This document shows, piece by piece, positions 26,605 through 34,819 of a DNA stretch of 64,000 bases. Source of the DNA: Ralstonia sp. A12 (lineage in GTDB: Bacteria > Pseudomonadota > Gammaproteobacteria > Burkholderiales > Burkholderiaceae); NCBI RefSeq assembly GCF_000801955.1, contig NZ_JSZO01000038.1:1-64000 (forward strand). The letters are read 5' to 3'. The translations under genes and the position numbers were made by a program. Each line of letters opens with the position of its first letter. Within the stretch, counting starts at the first letter, position 1. The notes beneath the pieces are model-generated. The model saw only the letters and a list, made by a program, of their open reading frames with translations, was not told the DNA's origin and ran no database searches.

Positions 26605-28545
26605 GTGAAAATCATGACGGGAAAAACGCTGGCCTTGACGCTGCTTGCAGCCGCGGCCTTGGCCGCGTGCGGAGGCGGCGATTCTCCAAGCAGCACAGCA
26701 AGCAACGGCGGCAGTAACGGCGGCAACGGGGGCAACATACCGGTGTCAGGCTGTGCGGAGACCGGCGTGGACGCCAAGTACGCCTGCCAGACCGGCAGCA
26801 CCGAACCGCTGTACGCCTACCAATGGGCGCTCAAACAAGCCACCAGCTTCTTTGCGGCATTCGGCCTGGTCGCCAACGGCACGACCGACATCAACGTGGA
26901 AGATGCGCACACCGCCGGCATCAAGGGCCAGGGCGTGAACGTGCTGGTGCTCGACGACGGCGTCGACATCCACAACGAAGACCTGTCGGCCAACGTCAAT
27001 GCGTCAATGACGCACAACTTTGATGATGGTTCGGCCGATCCGACACCGGCGGACATTCCCGCCAACATCAACGACGCGCACGGCACCAATGTGGCCGGCA
27101 TCATCGCTGCGGCACAAAACGGCAAAGGCGTGATGGGGATTGCCCCGCGCGCCACCCTGGGCGGTGCGCGTTTCCTGGTGGCAAACCAAGATACCCCTGC
27201 GGCCTACGGTGGCGCAGATTGGTCCAAGAACGCGCACATCATCAACGCCTCGTATGGCGCAAACCCGCCCACCCCTATGGAATACGACACAGCTGCCTCC
27301 ACGCAGGCTGCTGTACGCGCCTTCCCGAACCTGCGCAACGGGCTGGGACTGGTCATGCTCAAGGCGTCTGGCAACGAATACATCAACTTTATCGAGAACG
27401 GCGTGGTGGCCCGTACTTGCCCGATGATCGGCGGGCAATCCGGCCTGCTCAGTTGCGAGAACCCCGCCAACGATACGGAGGCACTGGAGCCCGGCGTCAT
27501 CGTGGTGGGCGCAGCCAATTCACTGGGCGTCAAGTCGAGCTATTCGAACGCCGGCCCCGTCAACTGGATCACCGGCCTGGGCGGCGAAGCTGCCGATGGC
27601 GGCAAGTATGGTGAAGTCGGCAGCGGCCCAAAGATCTTCTCGACCGACCTGAGCGGCTGCGGCCGTGGCTACAGCCGAGCGAACCCGGAGGACACCTACG
27701 ATTTCGCCATCGCCGGCACGGCCACCAACCTCAAAGACAACGCCAACTGTAACTACTCCAGCATGAACGGCACGTCGGCGGCCACGCCCACACTGTCGGG
27801 CGTGGTGGCACTGATGCTGGCGGCCAACCCCAACCTCACCTGGCGCGACGTGCGTGAAATCCTGCGCGCCACCGCCCGCAAGATCGACGTCGACTACGGC
27901 AGCCGCGACGGCCGCAACGCCAAGATCGACCTGACCAGCAACACGGCCACGGCCGACACCAGCACTACCCTGGTCGATGGGGCCACCACTGCGCGCCTGG
28001 ATTACGGCTGGCAGACCAACGGTGCCGGCTACGCATACTCCACGTGGTACGGCTTCGGGCTGGTGGACGCATCCGCCGCCGTCAAGATGGCCAAGGCCAC
28101 CACCACCTACAAGCCGGCCGCACTGTCGGTGCCGGACTTTGCCGCGGCCTTTGGCAACGTCAACCAGTTGAACTACGGTTCGGTACAGAAGCTCGGCCAG
28201 TTCAATGTGTCAGGCTCCGATAAGGTGGATGCCCTGCAATTGCGCGTCTCAGGCTCGGTCTGCATCGGCAGCGTCGGCTTCTTCGTGAAGTCGCCGTCGG
28301 GCACGGTGTCGGCGTTGTCCCTGCCATACAACGGCTACTACAACGACGGGGTCAAAAGCGTCAGCAACTACGGCTTGGGCAGCTACGCCTTCTATGGCGA
28401 AAACGCTACCGGCACCTGGGAGGTCTACGCAGTGAGCGCGGTGCCCACCAATGCATGCCCGACGTACCAGCCCCAAGGTGGCACGCATACCGTGACCCTG
28501 ACGACGCCGCTTACCGTTCAGTACCGCGTCATCGCCGCCAAGTAA
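26605..28545 (+). CDS. Lipoprotein S8 subtilase with C-terminal P-domain (kexin-like)
   Basis: Secreted serine protease (646 aa from a GTG at 26605 after GGGGG). It has a lipoprotein signal with lipobox LAAC (Cys22) and a flexible Gly/Asn/Ser linker to ~residue 48. The catalytic domain (~65-480) has the triad Asp117 in VLDDGVD, His159 in AHGTN and Ser391 in NGTSAATP, with the oxyanion Asn257 in SGNE. Residues ~535-646 form a P/homoB-like domain (LRVSGSVCIGSVGFFVKSP, GTWEVYAV). No N-terminal inhibitor-9 propeptide is seen, unlike most subtilases. The next gene, 21 bp on, may supply that function. Confidence 0.85.
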   Translation: MKIMTGKTLALTLLAAAALAACGGGDSPSSTASNGGSNGGNGGNIPVSGCAETGVDAKYACQTGSTEPLYAYQWALKQATSFFAAFGLVANGTTDINVEDAHTAGIKGQGVNVLVLDDGVDIHNEDLSANVNASMTHNFDDGSADPTPADIPANINDAHGTNVAGIIAAAQNGKGVMGIAPRATLGGARFLVANQDTPAAYGGADWSKNAHIINASYGANPPTPMEYDTAASTQAAVRAFPNLRNGLGLVMLKASGNEYINFIENGVVARTCPMIGGQSGLLSCENPANDTEALEPGVIVVGAANSLGVKSSYSNAGPVNWITGLGGEAADGGKYGEVGSGPKIFSTDLSGCGRGYSRANPEDTYDFAIAGTATNLKDNANCNYSSMNGTSAATPTLSGVVALMLAANPNLTWRDVREILRATARKIDVDYGSRDGRNAKIDLTSNTATADTSTTLVDGATTARLDYGWQTNGAGYAYSTWYGFGLVDASAAVKMAKATTTYKPAALSVPDFAAAFGNVNQLNYGSVQKLGQFNVSGSDKVDALQLRVSGSVCIGSVGFFVKSPSGTVSALSLPYNGYYNDGVKSVSNYGLGSYAFYGENATGTWEVYAVSAVPTNACPTYQPQGGTHTVTLTTPLTVQYRVIAAK

Positions 28546-28566
28546 GCCCTCCGGAGATTCCTCAAC

Positions 28567-29058
28567 ATGACCATTTCATCGACTTTCAAGACTGTTGCGC
28601 TGGGGGTGCTCGTTTCGGTTGCCATCACGGGCCAAGCCGTGGCGGCTGACCTGTCGGTCGGCCAACGGCTGTCGACGCAGCAACTGTCGCAGTACGCCAG
28701 CGCACCGTCGGTCCAGATCGAAACGCAATCGTTCAAGGTGCTCGCCACCGGCACACGCACCAAGGCTGCCGGCGCGGCATCCAGTGCCGTGACGCAAGTT
28801 GCCAACGAACGCGGCGTGGTAGGTGAGAGCCGCAACGAGGTCGTCGTCTCGCAGATCTCGGTCGACAGCGTGCGGCAAACTGCGGCAAGCCTCTCAACCG
28901 CGCCCGTATCGGCGGAGTATTACGGCCACATGAACCTCAGCACGCTGCGCTTCGCATCGTTCCAAGAGGCCGTGAACGCGCGCACGCAGCTCAAAAAGGC
29001 GCTGCCGCAGGCGCGGGTCGACGTTCCTATCCAGTACGCCAGGCCCGTGGCCCGCTGA
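28567..29058 (+). CDS. Small exported protein, possible subtilase chaperone/inhibitor
   Basis: Exported protein (163 aa) with signal peptide ending AVAA near residue 27 and no Cys in the mature part. I do not recognise a named domain. The C-terminal half has a compact alpha/beta-like pattern (STLRFASFQEAVNARTQLKKALPQ, then VDVPIQYARPVAR). It starts 21 bp after the subtilase stop and a terminator follows, so the pair is one operon. In Aeromonas sobria the kexin-like protease ASP needs a ~150-residue exported chaperone (ORF2) encoded directly downstream. Position, size and export match that; homology is untested. Confidence 0.7.
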   Translation: MTISSTFKTVALGVLVSVAITGQAVAADLSVGQRLSTQQLSQYASAPSVQIETQSFKVLATGTRTKAAGAASSAVTQVANERGVVGESRNEVVVSQISVDSVRQTAASLSTAPVSAEYYGHMNLSTLRFASFQEAVNARTQLKKALPQARVDVPIQYARPVAR

Positions 29059-29077
29059 ACCAGCCCTTGCTGGCCCG

Positions 29078-29105
29078 AACGCCCCGCCCTTGTGCGGGGC
29101 GTTTT
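29078..29105 (+). terminator. Rho-independent terminator after subtilase operon
   Basis: Perfect 10-bp stem AACGCCCCGC / GCGGGGCGTT with loop CCTTGT, running into TTTT. Closes the two-gene protease operon 19 bp after the last stop. Confidence 0.88.
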
Positions 29106-29152
29106 ACTGTGTGGGCGTATCATCCGGGCCTTTCCCCAGTCTGGACATCACC

Positions 29153-30529
29153 ATGGACAAGGCCACCGGCAGCTTTGAAGCGCTGGCCGCCCGCGAAGGC
29201 GGCCTGCAGCACCGCCTCTCTTCCGCGCAACTCACCATGATCGCCATCGGCAGCGCGATCGGCACAGGTCTGTTCCTGGGCAGCGGTGCGGCCATCCAGT
29301 TGGCCGGCCCGGGTGTCATCGCCAGCTACGCCATCGGCGCAGCCATTGCGCTGCTGCTGATGGGCTGTCTGGCCGAGATGGTCGTCGCCCACCCCACCAC
29401 CGGTTCGTTCGGCGCGTATGCCGAGCACTACGTCAGCCCACTCGCCGGCTTCCTGGTGCGCTATGCGTATTGGGCGGCAGTCGTCTTCGTGATCGGCGCG
29501 GAAGTGACGGCGGTGGCGGTGTACATGGCGTACTGGTTTCCGGGCGTGCCGGCGTGGGTGTGGATCGTCGGGTTCTCGGCGGTGCTGGTGTGGATCAACG
29601 CCAGCAGCGTCGACGTGTTTGGCGTGGCCGAATACTGGTGCTCGATGATCAAGGTGGTGGCCATCGTCGCGTTTCTGGCAGTGGCGAGCTACGCGATCCA
29701 TCGCGCGCCCGATGGCGGGCCGATCGGCTTTCACAACTACGTGGACGCGGGCGGCTTTCTGCCACACGGCTGGTCGGGCGTCTGGTTTGGCGCGGTGGTC
29801 AGCATCTTCAGCTTCTTCGGCATCGAGCTGATTGCCGTGGCCGCCGGTGAGGCGCGCGAGCCCGAGGCCGCCGCCACCCGTGCGTTCCGCTCCACGCTGT
29901 TCCGGCTGGTGTTCTTCTACCTCTGCACGCTGGCGCTGATGCTGGCCGTGGTGCCCTGGCAGGAGGCTGGCACCGGCAAGAGCCCGTTCGTGCGGGTGAT
30001 GGAAATTCTGGGCATTGCCGGTGGCGCGGGGGTGATGAACTTTGTGGTGCTCACGGCGGCGCTGTCGTCGATGAACGCGCAGCTGTATGTGTCCACGCGC
30101 ATGCTGTTCAGCCTCGCGCGCGGCGGGCAAGCGCCGGGGGCGCTGGGTGTGGTGAGCCAACGCGGCGTACCCCTGCGCGCGCTGGCGGTGTCCAGTTCCG
30201 GTGCGGCGCTGGCGGCGGTGCTGAGCGTGGTGCTGCCCGGTCACTCGTTCCTGCTGATGATGTCGCTGGCGATGTTCGGTGCGCTGTTCACGTGGCTCGT
30301 CATCTTCGTCACGCACCTGCGCTTCCGGCGTGCGGCGGAACGCGAAGGGCGCGCCCTGCGTTTCCGCATGTGGGGCTTTCCGGTGCTGACCACCCTCGGC
30401 GCCATCGCCATGGCCGTCATCATCGTCAGCACGGCATGGATGGCGGATTTCCGGATGACGCTGGTGGTGGGTGTGCCGTTTCTGGTGGTGATGGCGGTGG
30501 TGTTTCGCTGGGTGCGCGGCCGGCAGTGA
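29153..30529 (+). CDS. Amino acid permease (APC superfamily, AAT family)
   Basis: Inner-membrane amino acid:H+ symporter (458 aa) with about 12 hydrophobic helices. Signature TMIAIGSAIGTGLFLGSG in TM1, GCLAEMVVAHPTTGSFGAYA in TM2-3, and FSFFGIELIAVAAGEA in TM6 identify the AAT branch (GabP/ProY/YifK-like). Specificity is not evident. The frame is open upstream across the preceding terminator, but the ATG at 29153 starts the homologous region. It converges on metY. Confidence 0.88.
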   Translation: MDKATGSFEALAAREGGLQHRLSSAQLTMIAIGSAIGTGLFLGSGAAIQLAGPGVIASYAIGAAIALLLMGCLAEMVVAHPTTGSFGAYAEHYVSPLAGFLVRYAYWAAVVFVIGAEVTAVAVYMAYWFPGVPAWVWIVGFSAVLVWINASSVDVFGVAEYWCSMIKVVAIVAFLAVASYAIHRAPDGGPIGFHNYVDAGGFLPHGWSGVWFGAVVSIFSFFGIELIAVAAGEAREPEAAATRAFRSTLFRLVFFYLCTLALMLAVVPWQEAGTGKSPFVRVMEILGIAGGAGVMNFVVLTAALSSMNAQLYVSTRMLFSLARGGQAPGALGVVSQRGVPLRALAVSSSGAALAAVLSVVLPGHSFLLMMSLAMFGALFTWLVIFVTHLRFRRAAEREGRALRFRMWGFPVLTTLGAIAMAVIIVSTAWMADFRMTLVVGVPFLVVMAVVFRWVRGRQ

Positions 30530-30548
30530 GCCGGACCGCAGCCCAGGT

Positions 30549-31844
30549 TCAAGCCTGCGCCAACGCCTGATCCAGATCTGCCAGCAGATCGTCGATATGC
30601 TCGATGCCGATCGACAGGCGGATGGTTTCCTGCCGCGCGCCGGCCTTGGCCAGCTCGGCCTCTGAGAGCTGGCGGTGCGTGGTCGACGCCGGATGCGTGG
30701 CGAGCGACTTCGCATCGCCAATATTCACCAGCCGCGTGAACAGTTGCAGCGCATCCTGAAAACGCGCACCCGCCGCAAACCCGCCCTTCACCCCAAACGT
30801 CAGCAGCCCCGGCGCCTTGCCGCCGAGGTATTTGCGCGCCAGCGCGTAGTCGGGGTGGTCATCCAGGCTGGCGTGGTTGACCCACTCCACCTTGACATGC
30901 CCCTGCAGATGGCGTGCGATGCGCGCGGCGTTCTGCGTGATACGGTCGATGCGCAGGCCCAGCGTCTCGATGCCCTGCAGGATCAGGAACGCGTTGAACG
31001 GTGACAGCGCCGCGCCGGTATTGCGTAGCGGCACCACGCGCGCCCGGCCGATGTAGGCCGCCTCGCCCAGCGCTTCCGTATAGACCACGCCGTGGTAGCT
31101 CACGTCCGGCTCGTTCAAGCGCTTGAAACGCGCCTTGTGCTTTGCCCAGGGGAATTTGCCTGAATCGACAATCGCGCCGCCCAGGCTGGTGCCGTGCCCG
31201 CCCAGGTACTTGGTCAGTGAATGCACGACGATGTCGGCGCCATGCTCGATTGGCCGTACCAGGTACGGCGTCGGCACCGTGTTGTCGACGATGAGCGGCA
31301 CGCCATGCCGGTGTGCGATCTCCGCCAGCGCGGCAATGTCGGTGATGTTGCCCAGTGGGTTGCCCACCGTCTCGGCAAAGATGGCCTTGGTGCGATCGTC
31401 GATCAGCGCCTCGAACGAGGCCGGATCGCGCGGATCCGCAAAGCGCGTGGTGATGCCCGACAGCGGCAGCGTATGCGCGAAGAGGTTGTAGGTACCGCCG
31501 TACAGTGTGCTGGCCGAGACGATGTTGTCGCCCGCTTCGGCAATGGTCTGGATTGCGTACGTCACCGCCGCTTGCCCCGACGCCAACGCCAGCGCGCCGA
31601 TGCCGCCCTCCAGCGCCGCGACGCGCTTCTCCAGCACATCGTTGGTCGGGTTCATGATGCGTGAGTAGATGTTGCCCTGGACTTTGAGGTCGAACAGGTC
31701 GGCGCCGTGCTGCGTGTCGTCAAAGGCAAAGGCAACGGTCTGGTAGATCGGCACGGCCACCGCCCGCGTAGTCGGGTCGGCGCTGTAGCCGCCGTGGACG
31801 GCCAGGGTGTCGAGTTTCCAGTTGGGCGTGGTGGGCTGCGTCAT
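30549..31844 (-). CDS. metY: O-acetylhomoserine aminocarboxypropyltransferase (sulfhydrylase)
   Basis: PLP enzyme of the Cys/Met metabolism family (431 aa) that makes homocysteine directly from O-acetylhomoserine and sulfide. PLP Lys is in HSLTKYLGGHG; other landmarks are YSRIMNPTNDVLEKRVAALEGG, the phosphate-site ALASGQAA, and the long insert GGAIVDSGKFPW typical of MetY as opposed to cystathionine gamma-synthase. Length matches MetY. It is monocistronic, with a 396-bp leader/intergenic region upstream. Confidence 0.9.
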   Translation of the reverse strand: MTQPTTPNWKLDTLAVHGGYSADPTTRAVAVPIYQTVAFAFDDTQHGADLFDLKVQGNIYSRIMNPTNDVLEKRVAALEGGIGALALASGQAAVTYAIQTIAEAGDNIVSASTLYGGTYNLFAHTLPLSGITTRFADPRDPASFEALIDDRTKAIFAETVGNPLGNITDIAALAEIAHRHGVPLIVDNTVPTPYLVRPIEHGADIVVHSLTKYLGGHGTSLGGAIVDSGKFPWAKHKARFKRLNEPDVSYHGVVYTEALGEAAYIGRARVVPLRNTGAALSPFNAFLILQGIETLGLRIDRITQNAARIARHLQGHVKVEWVNHASLDDHPDYALARKYLGGKAPGLLTFGVKGGFAAGARFQDALQLFTRLVNIGDAKSLATHPASTTHRQLSEAELAKAGARQETIRLSIGIEHIDDLLADLDQALAQA

Positions 31845-31927
31845 CGTGGCGTCTCCGGAGGGTTGATCCGGCGAGCATAGGGGCAGCGCTTCGGCATGCG
31901 AACGACTGTTTTTGTCTTTGGTTATTC

Positions 31928-31956
31928 GGGGCATCCACATTTCCGGTTGATGCCCC
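31928..31956. promoter_or_regulatory. 8-bp inverted repeat upstream of metY
   Basis: Perfect GGGGCATC / GATGCCCC pair with a 13-nt spacer, 84 bp upstream of the metY ATG. It could be an operator or a leader hairpin for the methionine gene. Confidence 0.35.
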
Positions 31957-32135
31957 CGTCGCATGCTGCAATACAAGCGTCGAGCGGTCGGAAGTGCGAC
32001 TGCGCGGCGGGATCGAGTGGGTCGTGGCAAGACGGGCGTTTGTCAGCCCATTTCCCCTTGCGGCGAGCGGGAGCGGCTGGCCGGTAAGCTGCCAACCGCT
32101 CGCCTGCCAGCCACGGGGCGCAACACAATGTGCTT

Positions 32136-32156
32136 GCTCCCGCGCGAAGCGGGAGC
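32136..32156 (-). terminator. Hairpin downstream of the MXKDX gene
   Basis: Perfect 8-bp stem GCTCCCGC / GCGGGAGC with a 5-nt loop, 85 bp after the MXKDX gene stop on its strand. No T-tract, so a weak or Rho-assisted terminator. Confidence 0.45.
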
Positions 32157-32240
32157 GCTGCCCTCAGCGCCGTCGACCACAATGTGCGAACGCCCCCGGT
32201 CGGCACATCTCTCCAGCGGCGAATACTTCGCCGTCACCCG

Positions 32241-32564
32241 CTATTGCTTTGGCGCGTCTTTCCCCATGGAGTCCTTGCCCATGGCGTCCTTACCCATGGA
32301 ATCTTTCCCCATGGCGTCCTTGCTCATGGAATCTTTCCCCATGGCGTCCTTGCTCATGCCCCCCTTCTCATGCATTTTCTTGGCGTGGCTCTTGCTCATT
32401 TTGTCCTTCGCCATATCGTCCTTCCCCATCGTGTCTTTCGCCATGCTCCCGCCCTGCCCCATCGCATCCTTTCCCATCTCGTCTTTCTTCATGGTGTCTT
32501 GTGCCAGTGCATTGCCGGCCAGCAACATTCCTGCGGAAATCAGCAAAACTAGACGCTTCTTCAT
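32241..32564 (-). CDS. Pentapeptide MXKDX repeat protein
   Basis: Exported small protein (107 aa): signal peptide ending NALA at residue ~21, then almost entirely Met-x-Lys-Asp-x units (MGKDAMGKDSMSKDAMGKDS), broken once by SHAKKMHEKGG. This is the named MXKDX repeat family, function unknown; the Met/Lys/Asp/His content suggests metal or redox buffering in the periplasm (inference). AAGGAG precedes the ATG. It is the last gene after a cytochrome b and a molybdopterin oxidoreductase on the same strand. Confidence 0.88.
   Translation of the reverse strand: MKKRLVLLISAGMLLAGNALAQDTMKKDEMGKDAMGQGGSMAKDTMGKDDMAKDKMSKSHAKKMHEKGGMSKDAMGKDSMSKDAMGKDSMGKDAMGKDSMGKDAPKQ
32266..32355. repeat. 15-bp tandem repeats inside the MXKDX gene
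   Basis: Six consecutive 15-bp units (ATGGCGTCCTTGCTC and ATGGAATCTTTCCCC variants on the + strand) coding the pentapeptides. The last four units form two copies of one 30-bp block, so recent slippage is likely. Confidence 0.85.
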
Positions 32565-32593
32565 GGTGTTCTCCTTGGTCAGATAAGCAGGAA

Positions 32594-32611
32594 ACCGGCG
32601 AACTTGCCGGT
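32594..32611 (-). terminator. Hairpin between molybdopterin oxidoreductase and MXKDX genes
   Basis: Stem ACCGGC / GCCGGT with a 6-nt loop, 17 bp after the oxidoreductase stop. On the minus strand it is followed by TTTCCTGCTT. Possibly an attenuating hairpin that gives the MXKDX gene a different expression level. Confidence 0.4.
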
Positions 32612-32628
32612 CAGGTACAGGTGGATGC

Positions 32629-33402
32629 TCAGGAACCGCCGAACCAGTTGTACCCCTGGTCCTCCCAGTAACCGCCCGGATACGTGTTGGTGACGAAGAG
32701 CGCGACGATGTGCTTCGGGTTCTTGTACCCGAGCTTGGTAGGCATGCGCAGCTTCATTGGAAAGCCGTACTTTGGCGGCAAGCGTTCGCCGTCATAGGTG
32801 AACGTCAGCAGCGTCTGCGGATGCAAGGCGGTAGGCATGTCGATGCTGGAGTAGTAGTCATCGGCACACCGGAAACCCACATACTTTGCAGACGTATCCG
32901 CCCCAATGCGCTGGAGGAAATCAGAGAAGCGCGTACCGCCCCACTTGCCGACGGCACTCCACCCTTCCACGCAGATATGGCGCGTGACCTGGGACGTCTG
33001 CGGCAATGCGTACAACGCGTCGAGCGTCCACGGCGCCTTGCGCGAGACCAGGCCGCCGACCTCGAGCTGAAAACCGTTAGCGTCCACCTCCGGCACTTCA
33101 TCAAGACCATAGAAAGCATTGAACGGGAACGGTCGTGTCAGCTCGGACTCGGCATAGGTTGGCGCCAGCCGGCGCGGGTCGAACAACCAGCCCTGCACGC
33201 GGTCATTGAAGCGCGAAACCGCCATCAGGAAGGATTCCACTGAAGGCTCGTCGGTGATGCTGCATCCGGTCAGCAGCAGCAATCCGCCGAGCGTGATGGC
33301 TTGCTTACCGAACAGCCGGCGGGACGGCATGCTCAACTCGCGGGTGGCATCGCGCAGGATCAGCTTGCGATCTAACCGGACGATCTCTTTGGGCGTGCTC
33401 AC
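32629..33402 (-). CDS. Molybdopterin-dependent oxidoreductase (YedY/MsrP-like)
   Basis: Sulfite-oxidase-fold molybdoenzyme (257 aa from a GTG at 33402 with GGGGAA upstream). The Mo-ligand Cys is in RHICVEGWS. Other landmarks: FPFNAFYGLDEVPEVD, KYVGFRCADDYYSS, YGFPMKLRMPTKLGYKNPKHI. The N-terminus has SRRLFGKQAITLGGLLLLTGCS: an arginine pair and hydrophobic run that could be a Tat signal or a lipobox (LLTGC). Paired with the cytochrome b gene upstream, as MsrP is with MsrQ, though this cytochrome is of the b561 type. Substrate unknown. Confidence 0.87.
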   Translation of the reverse strand: MSTPKEIVRLDRKLILRDATRELSMPSRRLFGKQAITLGGLLLLTGCSITDEPSVESFLMAVSRFNDRVQGWLFDPRRLAPTYAESELTRPFPFNAFYGLDEVPEVDANGFQLEVGGLVSRKAPWTLDALYALPQTSQVTRHICVEGWSAVGKWGGTRFSDFLQRIGADTSAKYVGFRCADDYYSSIDMPTALHPQTLLTFTYDGERLPPKYGFPMKLRMPTKLGYKNPKHIVALFVTNTYPGGYWEDQGYNWFGGS

Positions 33403-33423
33403 GACACTTCCCCTTAATGCAGC

Positions 33424-34062
33424 CTAGCGGCCGCGCAGCATGATGATGAGTGTGCGTGGTACCAGTACCGTCATCACCACATGGACGACGATGAAGAGGG
33501 CGATCGCGCTCATGCCAATGAAATGCACCCATCGCGCTGCGTCATATCCCCCCATCAGCGTGCGAAGCAGCGGAAATTGCACCGACTTCCAGATGGCAAG
33601 GCCAGACAAGACCGTGATCACGATGACGGCGACCACCCCGAGATAGAGCAGCTTCTGCGCAGCGTTGTATTCGGCCAGGTTGGCGTGCGAAAGCCTGCCT
33701 CGCAGGGCAGCAACCACATCGTGCAGCGCGGAAGGAATGGAGACCGGTATGAAGCGCCTCCAGAACCGGCCGGTCACAACATTCAGTACCAGGTAAGCCA
33801 GACCGTTGGCCACCAGCAGCCACATGGCGGCAAAGTGCCATTGCAGCGCGCCGGCAAGCCAGCCGCCGAGCGTGATGTCGTTGGGAAAACGGAAGGCAAA
33901 CAGCGGTGAAGAATTGTAGATACGCCAGCCGCTGAGCATCATGATGATGACGGCGATCGCATTGAGCCAATGCGTGATGCGCAGCCAAGCTGGCTGAAGC
34001 GTGGTGGACGGGCCCGTGCGAGGCGTTGGCCTGATCGCTGCTGATTGCTGTGCAGTCTTCAC
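33424..34062 (-). CDS. Cytochrome b561-type membrane protein
   Basis: Diheme cytochrome b of the b561/Ni-Fe-hydrogenase type (212 aa) with four to five hydrophobic helices. Likely heme ligands are the His residues in LRITHWLNAIAV, ALQWHFAAMW, ARWVHFIGMSA and LFIVVHVVMTV. It would pass electrons from the quinone pool to the molybdoenzyme encoded 21 bp downstream. First gene of a cytb - molybdoenzyme - MXKDX operon. Confidence 0.87.
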   Translation of the reverse strand: MKTAQQSAAIRPTPRTGPSTTLQPAWLRITHWLNAIAVIIMMLSGWRIYNSSPLFAFRFPNDITLGGWLAGALQWHFAAMWLLVANGLAYLVLNVVTGRFWRRFIPVSIPSALHDVVAALRGRLSHANLAEYNAAQKLLYLGVVAVIVITVLSGLAIWKSVQFPLLRTLMGGYDAARWVHFIGMSAIALFIVVHVVMTVLVPRTLIIMLRGR

Positions 34063-34469
34063 GCTCCCCTCCGAAGTGGGTTGGTCAGCGGCCGCCGCCG
34101 CTTACACCACGTTCGTCGTTCCTCGCGACGCAAACTGACACCGCACCATCGAATTTTTTTTCGAACTCGGATCGTTGTGTCGCCCGTATGCCGCATACGA
34201 CACACCGTCATTCTGAGAAAGGCGGGTCGACGTGGTGCAACCGTTCCAGCGCAGAAATTTTGGCGGTATGTGCCTTGACGATAGAACCAATCAACTAGAA
34301 GGCAAGGAACGGGTTACGTCGCGGTTGCAACGCTCCGGCGACGCCTCGTCTCGTGCCGTGGCAGGGAAGGCGGGCCGGCCAGTTTGCAGCCCATTGTCGC
34401 GAGGCGCGTGTAGCGCAATGCGCCTATCGATGCCGGCGCCACACTGGAGCGCAGCCCGACGAAGGGTCG
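34063..34469. other. Intergenic region upstream of the cytochrome b operon
   Basis: No credible gene. It contains an A/T tract with a small hairpin TCGAA-T6-TTCGA (34149-34164), the CGTATG dyad (34176-34204, listed separately) and, further out, the 3' flank of the small gene at 34470. Presumed promoter region of the minus-strand operon. Confidence 0.6.
34176..34204. promoter_or_regulatory. CGTATG-N3-CATACG dyad upstream of cytochrome b/molybdoenzyme operon
   Basis: Perfect core CGTATG-CCG-CATACG (34185-34199), extended by outer TGTGT (34176-34180) and ACACA (34200-34204) with a 4-nt bulge on one side. It lies 123 bp upstream of the operon start. The same half-site pair occurs at 54271-54287 upstream of another molybdopterin-fold gene. 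Confidence 0.45.
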
Positions 34470-34727
34470 CTACCCGCGCACGCTCTCAACCAGCCTGCGC
34501 AACCCCGGATCCCGGATATCCAGCACGGCAAACACGCCCAACTTCTGCAGAGCTGGCACGGCCTCCAGAAGCAACAGCTCTGCCTCGACGCGCTTGGTGG
34601 TGTCGATCTCGGGATCAAGCCACGCCTGCGCGTTGGCCAGGAAAGCGGCCACCGTGCCTTTGCGGATCGTCAGTCCGTCAAAGTCGGCGTAGCTGGCGGT
34701 GTCGGGCAAAACATCTTCGGGTCGCAT
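34470..34727 (-). CDS. Conserved hypothetical small protein
   Basis: Soluble protein of 85 aa, no recognised domain. The ATG at 34727 has CAGGAG 6 nt upstream; the frame is open further but this start is well supported. Sequence is helical in character (FDGLTIRKGTVAAFLANAQ, VEAELLLLEAVPALQKLGV, then LDIRDPGLRRLVE). Divergent from the AraC gene at 34820, which may regulate it. Confidence 0.6.
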   Translation of the reverse strand: MRPEDVLPDTASYADFDGLTIRKGTVAAFLANAQAWLDPEIDTTKRVEAELLLLEAVPALQKLGVFAVLDIRDPGLRRLVESVRG

Positions 34728-34819
34728 GGTGTGCTCCTGGGGTGATTGACCACGCCACTGTAGAGCCAATACATTGGCCTTGCTAAGCCATATATGCCAT
34801 TCAATACGCTTTTCAGGCC

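Larger units (their letters stand above)
31845..32240. other. Intergenic region upstream of metY
   Basis: No convincing gene. It holds two strong inverted repeats listed separately (31928-31956 and 32136-32156). It must contain the metY promoter and the end of the MXKDX transcript. I do not recognise a riboswitch consensus. Confidence 0.6.

Noticed and set aside
32266-32355. CRISPR-like tandem repeat
   Set aside because: Units are 15 bp, contiguous, in frame and without spacers; they code the MXKDX pentapeptides.
31963-32586. Repetitive + strand frame with MESFPMASL-type repeats
   Set aside because: Mirror image of the MXKDX repeats, which have a signal peptide and ribosome site on the minus strand.
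34102-34290. 62-residue minus-strand frame in the gap upstream of cytochrome b
   Set aside because: No ribosome site, no domain, and it overlaps the candidate operator dyad.
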